Origin: Apteryx mantelli
Taxonomy: Eukaryota; Chordata; Aves; Apterygiformes; Apterygidae
Direction of reading: 5' to 3'
Assembly: GCF_036417845.1 (NCBI RefSeq)
Contig: NC_090001.1
Span: 9,779,501 to 9,843,500, forward strand
Length of the DNA stretch: 64,000 bases
Part shown: piece by piece, positions 14,001-23,971 of the stretch
How the letters are laid out: the number at the start of each line of letters is the position of its first letter
Position numbering within the stretch: position 1 is the first letter of the stretch
Translations under genes and position numbers: made by a program
The notes under the pieces: model-generated
Told to the model about the DNA's origin: nothing
Seen by the model: the letters and a program-made list of their open reading frames with translations, nothing else
The model's database searches: none

Positions 14001-14765
14001 TCTCCAGACCTTCCATTCCTTTCTAGTCCTCCAAGGCCTTGCAACAGGCTCTGCCTCTGAACAGCCACTCACAGCCCAGGGTCTGCTCACTTCCCACCTC
14101 CAGGAAGCAGAGAAGAAGTGCTCTCACAGTGGCTGATCAGGCCAGCTCTTGCCTCTCGCTTGTGCCTCAACTTCTCTGAACAAGAAATCTCTTTCAAAAT
14201 GTGGCCCATACCCTTTTTGGGGGGTGACATTCCTTCTGTCTCCTCCAACTGCCTTTGCACCCATTCTCCAATGACTGCATACGTGGACAGAAAATCAGAA
14301 ACCCCTAAAGTGTTACAGTTCCAAACGTGTCATAAAAGCAGCTGGACACCTCAAAGACAGACACATCATTCAGACCTTGCAGGAAATCTCACAAGCTCCC
14401 TGCTCTTTTGACAGGGGCAACTTCTAAAGCACACACACCCTGGCAAGAAGAGATTATTCACACCACTGCTCACACCAGCACTACATTCACTTAGCAGCCT
14501 CAAAAGTCTAGCTGGACTCCCTAGCTGACTGCGAGGACGCTGCAAGCTTCTACTTAGCAACAAGTGGAAAGGCAAACTCCATGTCCATGCTCACCACAGA
14601 ACATCATCTGCATTTGAAATGTAGCAGTATTAACTCAGGATGACGGAGTGGAATAAAATTTGTGTCAGATAATTTGGAACATCGACTTCTGCTTGATTAA
14701 TGAGTTGCATTTCTGTATTGCTGTAGAGCTTTGCAGGGGTCAATCCCTCCTCTGAGCACACACAA
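11061..14765 (+). repeat. Left arm of a long inverted duplication (non-satellite core)
   Basis: This 3.7-kb segment recurs in reverse complement at 39,291-43,020. Anchors: 11,110-11,304 pairs with 42,756-42,950 (coordinates sum to 54,060), and 14,366-14,575 pairs with 39,481-39,687 (sum about 54,055), so the arms are nearly free of net length change. A 64-codon frame in the anchor (minus strand here) differs at 5 positions between arms, so identity is roughly in the mid-90s per cent. Satellite of the same orientation lies on both sides, so the core is embedded in the satellite. It contains a CR1-like remnant and no recognisable gene. Several frames of 60-130 codons are open on both strands, and I treat them as chance frames. 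Confidence 0.9.
12640..13440 (+). mobile_element. Diverged CR1-like LINE fragment
   Basis: The sequence GTTCAGCCTAGACAAGAGAA near 12,904, followed by AGGCCAAGGGGCATCTTCAT, matches the CR1 3'-ORF2 landmark that reads [13 protein letters not shown] in younger copies. Further on, a stretch resembling the CR1 C-terminal 'effect of trial weight on NL' region is degraded. The inverted copy (40,670-41,450) retains FSLDKRRPRG. It is a member of an older CR1 subfamily, with limits set only roughly. Confidence 0.6.
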
Positions 14766-14850
14766 CAAACCCAGAAGTGACCTCACCACCAACACCCAAG
14801 CCATGCGTCTTCTCCTCACCTGTCAGCTGCTCACATAGAGGTGTCGTCAC
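14766..14850 (+). repeat. Remnant satellite unit at the far edge of the core segment
   Basis: CCAGAAGTGACCTCACCACC followed by CACCTGTCAGCTGCTCACAT corresponds to the diverged 65-bp unit. Its reverse complement is found at 39,235-39,290, the innermost unit of the diverged array there. The satellite therefore once continued to the right here; the CR1 copy now begins about 80 bases further on. Confidence 0.6.
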
Positions 14851-14924
14851 ATCACAGATTCACATCATGGCCTCATAATACTCACAATGCTCTGAAACAC
14901 CCATTGCCTACCAGTTACTACACC

Positions 14925-15580
14925 AAGTTAAGTATGAGGCAGCAATGTGCCCTTGTGGCCAAGAAGGCCAATGGTATCCTGGGCTGCATCAGAAAGAGTG
15001 TTGCCAGCAGGTCGAGGGAGGTGATTCTCCCCCTCTACTCAGCCCTGGTGAGGCCACATCTGGAGTACTGCGTCCAGTTCTGGGCTCCCCAGTACAAGAG
15101 GGATGTGGCACTACTGGAGCAAGTCCAGCGAAGGGCTACAGAGATGATTAGGGGACTGGAGCATCTCTCTTATGAGGAAAGGCTGAGAGAGCTGGGCCTG
15201 TTCAGCCTGGAGAAGAGAAGGCTGAGGGGGGATCTTATCAATGTGTACAAGTATCTGAAGGGAGGGTGTCAAGAGGATGGGACCAGACTCTTTTCAGTGG
15301 TGCCGAGCGACAGGACGCGAGGCAATGGGCACAAACTGAAACACAGACACTTCCATCTGAACATGAGGAAAAACTTCTTCCCTGTGAGGGTGACAGAGCA
15401 CTGGCACAGGTTGCCCAGAGAGGTGGTGGAGTCTCCTTCTCTGGAGATATTCAAAACGCGCCTGGATGCAATCCTGTGCAATGTGCTCTAGGTGACCCTG
15501 CTTGAGCAGGGGGGTTGGACTAGATGATCTCCAGAGGTCCCTTCCAACCTCAGTGATTCTGTGATTCTGTGATTGTGATG
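14925..15580 (+). mobile_element. CR1 LINE, 5'-truncated 3' end
   Basis: The copy encodes the last 180 or so residues of CR1 ORF2 without interruption, including [51 protein letters not shown] and [19 protein letters not shown]. The CR1 3' untranslated tail follows (GGGGTTGGACTAGATGATCT), ending in the terminal octamer repeat ATTCTGTGATTCTGTG. Retention of an intact frame makes this one of the younger CR1 copies in the window. It is dead because it lacks endonuclease and most of the reverse transcriptase. Confidence 0.95.
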
Positions 15581-15584
15581 AGTA

Positions 15585-15682
15585 ACTGTACATATATAGA
15601 GAGAGAGACATACACATACACTTACACACACACACACACACACATATATGTATATACATACACACACACACACACTCACGAA
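15585..15682. repeat. AC/AT/GA microsatellite
   Basis: Runs of GA, then AC with ATATAT interruptions, directly follow the CR1 3' end. Simple repeats often expand next to LINE tails. Confidence 0.9.
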
Positions 15683-16925
15683 GGGAAAGGAACTACCGCA
15701 TGCACAAGGCACTGCCAATAAACAATAAAGAAAAAAAAACATCAAAAGGAAGAATTAATACAATCTTTTTGAAGTTCTGTGCATGAAGATTTTTTTCAGT
15801 TATTGCATAGGGTTATTTTTTGAGTAAGTTTCATCTCATGATGAAAATTTGACTTTCAGGCCTTTATTCATTTGTCACCCATAAAGGCTATTGCTGCCTG
15901 AGATGCCCTGGGATCGCTGTGTTCCCAGGCAGCGCTGGGAAATGTGACCCAGGACCTACGGGAACCTTTCTGGAGCATTAGCTGGTCACCAGGAGAAGTC
16001 TCTCAAGACCTCTCAGGGAGATACCTTATTTCTCTCCCTTGCCCAGAAAGGGAAGTCCAGGCAGCTGGACTAGACAGAGACCTCTGCACTGAAGGTGTCT
16101 GGCATCAGGTGAGATCAGTCTCATCCATGTAAAATGGAGTCACACTTCATTGACCGTGCAGGGAATGAAAAGGGAGTGTGGCTAGTTGTGTAGGGGTTCC
16201 TTTAAGACATCACTGTAACACAGATTTGCTGAGATTTGTGCAAATTTGGCCATCCAAAAATGTATGTGCCATCCAAAATGAGTATTTTGCTGAAGTTGGT
16301 TACTCTGTTTTCCACTATCTTTTTAGAGAACTCAATTTCTCTGTGTGTCATGCTCTGTGCCCTTGGCAGGGAGTGTATTGCAGGGTTCTGGGCTCTGTGT
16401 GAGGCACAACAATATCTTTTTTAATGGTGTGGGCCTGATTATACAAGTAGCATTTAGAAAATGTCAATAAAAAAATGCAACAGGAAGAAATTAAGTAAAT
16501 GATCTAAAGCAATTTTTTTTTACACTTATCAGCTTTTAAAGTTCCTTGGTTTCTTATCATCCTTCTTGCTTTGTTTTTAGTATAGTGGTCTTTTTTTTTT
16601 CTTTTTTTTTTTTGAAAAAGCAGTGTTCAGAATTGGAATGGGATGCAATCACAAGGTAACAGACATCTGGTGCCATTGTAGGTGCCCTAGTCCCCTCTGC
16701 CCAACATCCCTCTGCAGCTCCGAGGGGCTCTGGTCTCCCACAGGTCAACTATGAGAGCTGCCAGACCCAGGCGGGTACCTCAGATACATCAGGGCCTCTC
16801 CAAGTGCCACTGGATGCTTGTGGTTAGACACCTGAGCTCTACCTGAAAAGACGAAGAACTGTTTTCAACATCTGAAAAAAAAAATATGTGCCCCTTTTCC
16901 TCAGCTGAAATGATTGACTAATTTG
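15683..16925. other. Intergenic sequence, no gene recognised
   Basis: The stretch is AT-rich with several T-runs (16,500-16,615) and a few frames of 60-75 codons that match nothing I recognise. I see no splice-site-flanked frame or RNA gene. Confidence 0.6.
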
Positions 16926-17129
16926 AACAAAAATGTCAATGTTTTCCCATGATGACATAATGGAAATTTCCACAAAGGTTATTAATCTCGGGAGAAGAGC
17001 TATTGATCTGCCCCTGAACTTGTGTCACCACTGCTCGGTCTATTGTGCTGTGTATAAAATCTCAGTAATCTTTCGCATAATTGTACATGCCCTGATTAAA
17101 TTGCTCATTTCTAAAGTCATCTTTGCATC

Positions 17130-17465
17130 AGATCCAGGTCTCCCTGAATGGCAGCACAGCGCTCTGGGGTATCAGCCACTCCTCCCTGTTTGGTCTCATC
17201 AGCAAACTTGCTGAGGGTGCACTCTGTGCCTTCATCCAGGTCACTGAGGAAGAAGTTGAACAAGACTGGACCCCAGTACCTGGGGGACACCGCTAGCTAC
17301 AGGCCTCCAACTAGACTCTGTGCTGCCGATCACAACCCTCGGAGCTCTGCCATTCAGCCACTTCTCAATGCACCTCACTGTCCACTCATCTAGCCCACAC
17401 TTCCTGAGCTTCCCTATGAGGATGTTATTGGAGACAGTGTTGAAAGCCTTGCTGAGTTTTTATTA
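17130..17465 (-). mobile_element. CR1 LINE internal fragment
   Basis: The segment matches 51,288-51,620 of the longer CR1 in this window nearly base for base, in the same orientation. Examples are TCATCAGCAAACTTGCTGAG and GAGCTCTGCCATTCAGCCA. It corresponds to the reverse transcriptase palm region around the FADDT-type motif. It has no 3' tail, so it is internal and cut at both ends. It occupies the place where the right arm of the inverted repeat has unrelated sequence (28,985-29,280). Confidence 0.9.
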
Positions 17466-18449
17466 AACTGCATCATGTTTTAGTTTTGTTTGATCCCAAT
17501 TGAGAAAAACCCTTCTGTGTTTATTTGCAGCTAGTTCTTGAAGGAAAGCAGGTGGGAATTGGTGCACAGGAGCTGTAACATGCAGCTACAGACTTGAGTG
17601 GAAAAAGGTCTGATTTTAACAAGAGTGATGTAGGTCCCCAGTAGCTGATTAGCAAAATGGCAGGGTTGGGACAACGGGGAGGAAGGATGATCATTCATGC
17701 CTCCTATGAAAAATCCTACTTTTCCTAGACATCAAGATTCATTAGGAGACCCTCTGAATCAATATGAATTAGAGAATGTGCCTCTCTCTTATTCTGGAAG
17801 CTGAAAACTAAAACAAAAAAAGCAGAAATCCTTTCTTTTTTTTTAGGGGCTCATTGAAATCTTCTTCTTTTAATTACACTCCCGAGACCCCTCCAGTTAG
17901 CCACACAAGAATTGAAGAATTGAAAAAAGCCTTGTGGAGTGACATTGGCTTCTTAGGGCTTTTTGCATTTTAATAGCCCCTTGGGAATATTTGGTGCTAA
18001 GTCCATGAACCTCAGATACTGAGAGCAGGCAGAACAAAACTCTCAAGAAGTTAAAGACGGAAGCAAACCCCAAAGCTACTTGGAGCATTAAGGGGTCCCC
18101 CTGAGGGCCATTACTCACAAAGCCTCCCCAGGGGCTAATGAGAGCAGAAAGTTCCAGGCCCTGATTGCAGGTAGGCAAAGGAAATGTGCAGGTGTCTCTG
18201 ATGCCAAGTCAACCTTGATGTGTTTCATCATACAACATGGCCAAGCAGTGACACCCAGTCCCTGGGTAGGGTGATCCCTTGCCTCACACTTTGCTCAGGC
18301 CTCTCTGTGGGGGCAGTGTGAGGGTGGGGGGGTGCCACGCTGAGTTAGGGACAATAAGATGGCACCTTCCAGGCGCTCCCTGGGAGGCAGGAGGAAGAAA
18401 CAAGGCCTCTACTGCCCTTAGCCTCCACTTCACCAGGATAATGTAGCCC

Positions 18450-18870
18450 AGGTGCCTCAACCTCCCTGCACAGGTCCTGTGCTGCAGGCAACAAGCCCCA
18501 TCTTGGCAGACCTCCTCTGGACCCTCTCCACGTCCTCCCCATTCCTCCAGCACTGGGCATCCCACACTGGGACACATGATTCCAGATGTGGCCACGCCAG
18601 TGCTGAGTTAATGGGGGATAGTAACTGTCCTTGTCTTGGTGGCTGGACGCTTCCTGATGCAGCCCTGTATGCAGCTGTCCTCATCTGTGGTGAGCACGCA
18701 CCACAGGCTCATATGGCATCCCTCGTAATGTCCAGGCCCTTCTCCGCAGGGTCTCTCCCCGAAGGCAGCACCTGCCACTTCCCCTTGCACAACTCCAGGA
18801 GGCTTCCGTTGGCCTCATCTCCAAGCTTCTGCAGCTCCCTCTCCACTCAAGCTCCTTTCTGGCAGCTCTG
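18450..18870 (-). mobile_element. Degenerate CR1 reverse transcriptase fragment
   Basis: Read on the minus strand, residues such as INSALAWPHLESCVPVWDAQ and RVQRRSAKM align with the CR1 stretch [20 protein letters not shown] and QVQRRATEM. It is an older CR1 subfamily, heavily decayed. The identical fragment in reverse lies at 27,575-27,995. Confidence 0.7.
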
Positions 18871-19344
18871 AATGTGTGCGTGCAGATGCCTCATCCCATC
18901 GTGCCAGGCCTCTCACAGGATAACAGCATGACGAACTGCAGGACACTACAGATAATAAAGGGGGTAGTATTTTAAAGGAAGTGCTGGCAGTGGTGGAAAT
19001 GAGCATAGCAACCATCTCGGAGAAGGCAAAGGAAGGTACAAAGGCAGCAAAAGCAGGGTCAATGGGGACAGGGTAAGCAGAGGTGGTCTGATTGCGTGGG
19101 AGGAGATCAGGGTGGTAAAGGAGAAGAGCTTGTAAGGTGGAAAAGAGGGGGAAATGCAATGAACGGTGAAGCAAATGAAAACCCAGGGCTATGTGGGTGT
19201 ACCTGCCAAGCAGCCCTGAATCTGAACTACTCTGACCAGAGCAGCACAAGACACATGCAGTTGATCTGCTCGTCCTTTTGTCTGACATACTTCGATGGTC
19301 ATGGGGAAGCTGACTGTTTTCTCTAAGGTCAACAAGAGAAGACC

Positions 19345-19770
19345 CGGGGTGGAAGGAAATGCCAAATGCTTCAGGCTGGAAGGGACCTCAGGTTGTCTCT
19401 AGCCCAACCTCCTTCTCACAGCAGGCTCAGCTATCAGCTCCAACCAGCTTGCTGAGGCCTTCAGTCATTTAGGTCTTGAAAACCTGTGAGGATGGAGATG
19501 GCACAAACCCTCTGTGCAACCTGCCCCAGTGCTTCACTGTTTGGATGGGTAAAACGTTGGCCCTTATCCCCAGCCTGAACCTCTCTTCTTTCAGCTCATG
19601 CCCACTGGGCCTCAGCCTCCCATTGTGCACAACAGTGAAGAGCCTGGCTCCATCTTCTTGATGACCTCCTGGTCGGGATGGGCAGGCTGTTATTAGGTCT
19701 GCCCAAAGCCTCCTCTTCTCCACGCTGAACCAACCCAGCTCCCTCAGCCTCCCACAGTCACAAGGCTGAC
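19345..19770 (-). mobile_element. CR1 3'-end fragment crossing the inverted-repeat border
   Basis: The minus strand encodes MEKRRLWADLITACPS, then HELKEERFRLGIRANVLPIQ and a tail with GGTTGGGCTAGAGACAACCT, all CR1 C-terminal and 3' untranslated landmarks of an older subfamily. The part to 19,731 is shared with the other arm. The sequence continues as CR1 to about 19,770 on this side only, so the duplication breakpoint lies inside the element. Confidence 0.85.
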
Positions 19771-20029
19771 CTTACAAATGTGTGCCTAGGATGTTAAAGG
19801 CCCTCCCAGTCCTTTTGGATTTTACTGGATCTGCAAAGGACCTTAGGCCTGTTAGAGTGCAGTCACCCTCATGCCATGACTTTCTGCATGCATCACATTC
19901 ATTGGGAGTCATGTTGTAGTGAACTGGTGTTGTAGACGGTGAGGAAGGCCCATTCTGGACAAGCAGTCCTTCATCATTAAGTCTTGATTCATTCTCTCAT
20001 TCTCCTGCCATGAATCCCTGTAAAAACCT

Positions 20030-21180
20030 GGTTCACTATGGGTGGCAACCTTGAGTTGGGAAGCTGCTCCAAGTCACTCCAAAAGCCTTCCCTTCTCCAG
20101 GCTGAACAAACTCGTTCCCTCAGCCTCTCCTCACAGGACAATGCACCAGTCCCCAATCACCTTGGGGGCCTGCAACTGAAATCACTCAGAGTGATCAGTA
20201 GTGCTCTTCTACAGGGCCCCCAAATGGATGCAGTATCTAGGTGTGCTCTAATGAGGCAGAGTAGAGGGGGATAATCACTTCCCTCCATCTCCTGCCTTTG
20301 TTCTGGTTCATGCAGGCCAGGATGCTGTGGCCTCCATGGCTACCAAGGAACTCTGCTGGCTTGCATTCAGCTCCCTGCTCACAAAGTCTCCCAGGTGCTT
20401 TTCCGCTCAGCTGCTGCCCAGCCAGGGACTCCCCAGCTGTATCGCTTCAGGGTGTTGGTCTATGCGAGGTGCAGGAGCTGGCATTTGTCCTGCTTGAATT
20501 TCACAAAGATCCTGATAGCCCATTCCTCCTCCCTGCTGAGGTCCCTCCCAATGGCAGCCCTCAAGCATGTGACTGCTCTGCCTGATGAGGTGTCATCTCA
20601 AAAGTGATGAGAGTTGCCTCCTCCAGGTCACTGATGAACCTGTTAGACAGGTCAGGTGGCAGTAGAGACCCCTCATACTCCACTTGTCAGCAGCTTCCAG
20701 GGAAAGAATGAACCCTTCCTAAAAACCCTCTGAGCTCGATCATCCCACCAGCCTATTTGCCATCTGGTTGTCTACCCAGCGTATCACAACGCCTTTCTTG
20801 TATACAAGAATATTGTGGAAGACAGTGTCAAACACCTTGCTTAAAATCATGGTAAGGAATCTCCACTACTCTCTGTTCCTCCACAGGACAGGTCTTTTAT
20901 CACAGAAGGCAATCAGGTTGGTCAGGAATGATTTCCCTTCACTTAATCTATGTGGACTGTTCCGAGTCACCTTCTTCTCCTTCATGTGCCCAGAAAGGCG
21001 ATCCAAGATGAATCGCTCCATGACACACTCCTCACTCAAGTGAGGCAGAATGGCCTGCAGCTCCCCAGGTTGTCCTTGTGGCCTTTTTGGAAGATAGGCA
21101 CAACATCTTCCTTTTTCTCGTCATTGGCACCTCCCCCGATCTCCACAGCCTTTCAAAGAAGAGCCTTGATGTGATAGTGG
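20030..21180 (-). mobile_element. Old CR1 LINE, internal and 3' portion
   Basis: Typical CR1 minus-strand landmarks are present in order: a cluster around TTCTCCAGGCTGAACAAACT, then AGGTCACTGATGAACCTGTT, then AATGATTTCCCTTCACTTAA, and TTTTGGAAGATAGGCACAAC (the CR1 region around the start of reverse transcriptase). Frames are broken throughout. It probably continues weakly to about 21,330. Confidence 0.75.
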
Positions 21181-22480
21181 TCAGCCCTCTCAATGTCCTG
21201 ACACCCTCCAGAAACCTCCTGCACTGCTTGCACTCTGCTGTGACAGGGGCATGAAATTGCCTGCAAAGAAGCAGGCCCTGTGATCCACAGGCTTCCTCAC
21301 ATTGATTCAAGGAGATGCATCCACCTCCTCAGCCTGAGTGGTCTGAAACTCATGCTCACCCCAAGCTCTCAGCCAGCCCCTGCTCCATCCCAGGGAAGAC
21401 CTCCATACATCTGAGCTGCCCCTTCACACAAAGGGCATCCTCCCGCCTCATCTTCCACGACAATCTCTCCTGAGGAGCTTGTAGCCTGCCATCACAGCCC
21501 TCCAGTGGTGTGAGCGATGCCAACACATTTCCGTTCTTCCAGCCATGTGGCAGCACTGTGAAAGCTTGTGCATCTCCACCTGCTCCTGCCTGTGCCCCAG
21601 GCTGAAGACATTTGCAGATATTTGGGCTGCAGAGCCGCAGCTATGGCACAGCTCCCTCTGCTTCCCTCCCTCAGCAGAAATATCGTGGTATTGCTCTCCG
21701 GTACCCACCTGTCCATGCTGCCCTTGTCCTTGCCCTTGGACTCTCTGGGCAGGGGCCTTTCCGATGCAGTTCAGACACCGACCCTGTGGGTCCTGCCATG
21801 CAGACGTCTCCTTGACACTGAGGTGCCCAAGCCCCCCTCTAACGTGTGGGGCTGTGGGCAATGCAGTGTTGGGGGCTGGGAATGAGCCAACTCTCTCTTC
21901 AGGACACCCCCTCTTAGGACATTCCACTAGTTCCTTGGGGTGTCCAGCTGGGCTGCACTCTGCCCTCCAGAAGGACACAGATCCCCCATTGCATCTTGGT
22001 GTTATCTAGGTGCCCCATGGAGAAGCCACCTAGATACTGAGGCCACGGAAATGCTGCTGGCAGGCTGCATGTGGGCAACTGAAATGAGTCCAAGGTGCTC
22101 CTGGTCAGAAGGGGAGTGCTGAGATGTCCCTCAGAAACTCAGGGAAAGGGTGCTGGGTTGGTTGCTCTGCGCTTTGGAACTGGATTCCGCTGTGGTGTCA
22201 TTTCTTTTTAGGGTAACATGAGTGCAATTTTCCTCCACCTCTGAGGTGCGAGCACAAGGCAGCTGGGAACAAGACACATGGGCAGACCAGCTCTGCTCAC
22301 TCTGCACTAAAGCCATGCTGAATCCTTTTGCCTCTCAGGAACCACAGCTGGTCACTGAGTGCAGTAACAATGCTGAGGATTTCTGTCTCCAAGAATCCTT
22401 CTCAGGTGTGACAAGGGCACCAAAAATAAGATAAAATAAAATATAACAAGAAAATCCTTAAAACTCTTAATGAACTCCCA
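21181..22480. other. Intergenic sequence upstream of the receptor, no gene recognised
   Basis: Overlapping frames on both strands (up to 176 codons on the minus strand at 21,448-21,978) have no recognisable domain or splice-site structure. The last part, from about 22,560, is homologous to sequence 5' of the truncated receptor at 30.3 kb. Confidence 0.5.
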
Positions 22481-22724
22481 TTGTTTAGAAGTGGGGGTGA
22501 AGATGCTGAAAGCCCTTCTTACATGAGCAGTGGATTAAATGTGATTCAAAAGGTGAATATAGAAGTTGAGACACCCCTGCTCCCATGTCTGCAGTGCTGT
22601 AGGCCAGGGCTGACTCCTCCGGAGCCCACGGGCAGAGGCCCCTGCTCCTCACAGCAACCTCAGCCAGCACAAAAGAGAGCTCCAGCCATGGAGCTCAATG
22701 ACAGTGGTGCTGAGATGGCGAGAG

Positions 22725-22810
22725 GTAATGTGTGTGTGTTTGGGGGAGGTTATGAGAAAATTTTCCGCAGACAAGTCTGTCCTAACTTGTCAATGACTCT
22801 TCTTCCTCAG
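22725..22810 (+). other. Predicted short intron in the receptor leader
   Basis: A GTAATG donor follows ATGGCGAGAG, and a pyrimidine-rich acceptor CTTCTTCCTCAG ends 18 bases before the receptor ATG. The upstream exon-like sequence (GCACAAAAGAGAGCTCCAGC) has a counterpart before the second receptor, where GCACAAAATGGAGCTC is followed by GTAAAGG and, later, by CCGCCTTGGACAG. Many olfactory receptor genes carry a 5' untranslated exon, which fits. An 86-bp intron is short, but the long frame running through it appears to be accidental. Confidence 0.5.
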
Positions 22811-22828
22811 ACAGTTCCCTCAGCTGTG

Positions 22829-23971
22829 ATGGAGCAAATGTCCAACAGCAGCTCCTTCAAAGAGTTCCTCCTCCAGGCATTTGCAGATACACGGCAGCTG
22901 CAGCTCTTGCACTTCTGGTTCTTCCCGGGCATCTACCTGGCTGCCCTCCTGGGCAATGGCCTCATCATCTCAGCTGTAGCCTGCAACCACTGCCTCCACA
23001 CCCCCATGTACTTCTTCCTCCTCAACCTCTCCCTCCTCGACCTTGGCTCCATCTCCACCACTGTCCCCAAATCCATGGCTAATTCCCTGTGGGATACCAG
23101 GGCCATTTCCTACTGGGGATGTGCTGCACAGGTCTTTCTACTTTCCTTTTTCTTTCCAGCTGAATATTCTGTTCTCACTGTCATGGCCTATGACCACTAT
23201 GTGGCCATCTGCAGACCCCTTCACTATGGCATGCTCATGGACTCCAGGGCTTGTGTCAAGATGGCAGCAGCTGCCTGGGCCAGTGGTTTTCTCTATGCTC
23301 TCCTGCACACTGCTAACACATTTTCAATGCCACTCTGCCAAGGCAATGTCCTGGAGCAGTTCTTCTGTGAAATTCCCCACATCCTCAAGCTCTCCTGCTC
23401 AGACTCCTACCTCAGGGAAGATGGGGTTATTGTGATTAGTGCTTGTTTAGCCTTTGGGTATTTTGTTTTCATTGTGCTGTCCTACGTGCAGATCTTCACA
23501 GTTGTGCTGAGGATCCCCTTTGAGCAGGGCCAGCACAAAGCCTTCTCCATGTGCGTCCACCACCTGGCTGTGGTCTCCTTGTTTCTTATCACTGCAGTGT
23601 TTGCCTACCTGAAGCCCCCCTCCCTCTCCTCCCCAGCTTTGGATCTTGTGGTGGCTGTTCTCTACGCAGGGGTGCCTCCAACACTGAAACCCCTCATCTA
23701 CAGCATGAGGAAGAAGGAGCTCAAGGATGTGCTGGGGAACATGGTTCAATGGGTAAAAGGTGTGTCTCATGTACGCCTACTTCTCATTCCCAGGGTATCT
23801 GGCATCAAGCATGTGTGTTGGTCATTTCTTTCTTTCTCACTCATCTCATTCATGCCAGTTGTCCTCAGGAATCTCTCATTTGAATCTGAGCCAGAGAGTG
23901 TGTTGAACCAGGAAGGCAGGCATCCCACTTCATCAGCAGAGATGGGGGAACCTCAGAGCCTGCTAGTCTGA
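22829..23971 (+). CDS. Olfactory receptor, family 14-like (avian gamma-c type), extended C-terminus
   Basis: This is a seven-transmembrane odorant receptor of the plasma membrane of olfactory neurons. The frame is open for 380 codons from ATG at 22,829; a second ATG at 22,838 starts MSNSSSFKEFLLQAF, the usual start with an N-glycosylation site NSS. Landmarks in order: GNGLI in TM1, LHTPMYFFLLNLSLLDLG at the TM2 border, MAYDHYVAIC at the end of TM3, LSCSD in the second extracellular loop, KAFSMCVHHLAVV before TM6, and PLIYSMRKKELK after TM7. Oddities: the DRY arginine is histidine, the usual C-P-H-L is C-V-H-H-L, and NPLIY reads KPLIY. The tail runs about 65 residues past the usual end, so the normal stop appears to be lost. 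Family membership is secure. Function is doubtful, and it could be a recently decaying gene. The open frame upstream to 22,481 includes leader and intron sequence and is not taken as coding. Confidence 0.85.
   Translation: MEQMSNSSSFKEFLLQAFADTRQLQLLHFWFFPGIYLAALLGNGLIISAVACNHCLHTPMYFFLLNLSLLDLGSISTTVPKSMANSLWDTRAISYWGCAAQVFLLSFFFPAEYSVLTVMAYDHYVAICRPLHYGMLMDSRACVKMAAAAWASGFLYALLHTANTFSMPLCQGNVLEQFFCEIPHILKLSCSDSYLREDGVIVISACLAFGYFVFIVLSYVQIFTVVLRIPFEQGQHKAFSMCVHHLAVVSLFLITAVFAYLKPPSLSSPALDLVVAVLYAGVPPTLKPLIYSMRKKELKDVLGNMVQWVKGVSHVRLLLIPRVSGIKHVCWSFLSFSLISFMPVVLRNLSFESEPESVLNQEGRHPTSSAEMGEPQSLLV

Larger units (their letters stand above)
16926..19731 (+). repeat. Left arm of inner inverted repeat
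   Basis: This arm pairs in reverse complement with 26,714-29,490, and paired coordinates sum to 46,445 (18,284 with 28,161; 18,815 with 27,630; 19,723 with 26,722). From about 18,180 to 19,731 the arms are nearly identical and gap-free: frames of 157, 139 and 103 codons are identical in both. From 16,926 to about 18,180 they are clearly diverged, and the left arm has a CR1 fragment where the right arm has about 300 bp of other sequence. The inner end falls within a CR1 3' end, just after CTTCTCCACGCTGAA. Confidence 0.95.

Noticed and set aside
22481..22828. The first 116 codons of the long frame containing the receptor
   Set aside because: They cover a leader exon, a probable intron and non-homologous sequence. 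Receptor homology starts at MEQMSNSSSF, as it does in the paralogue.
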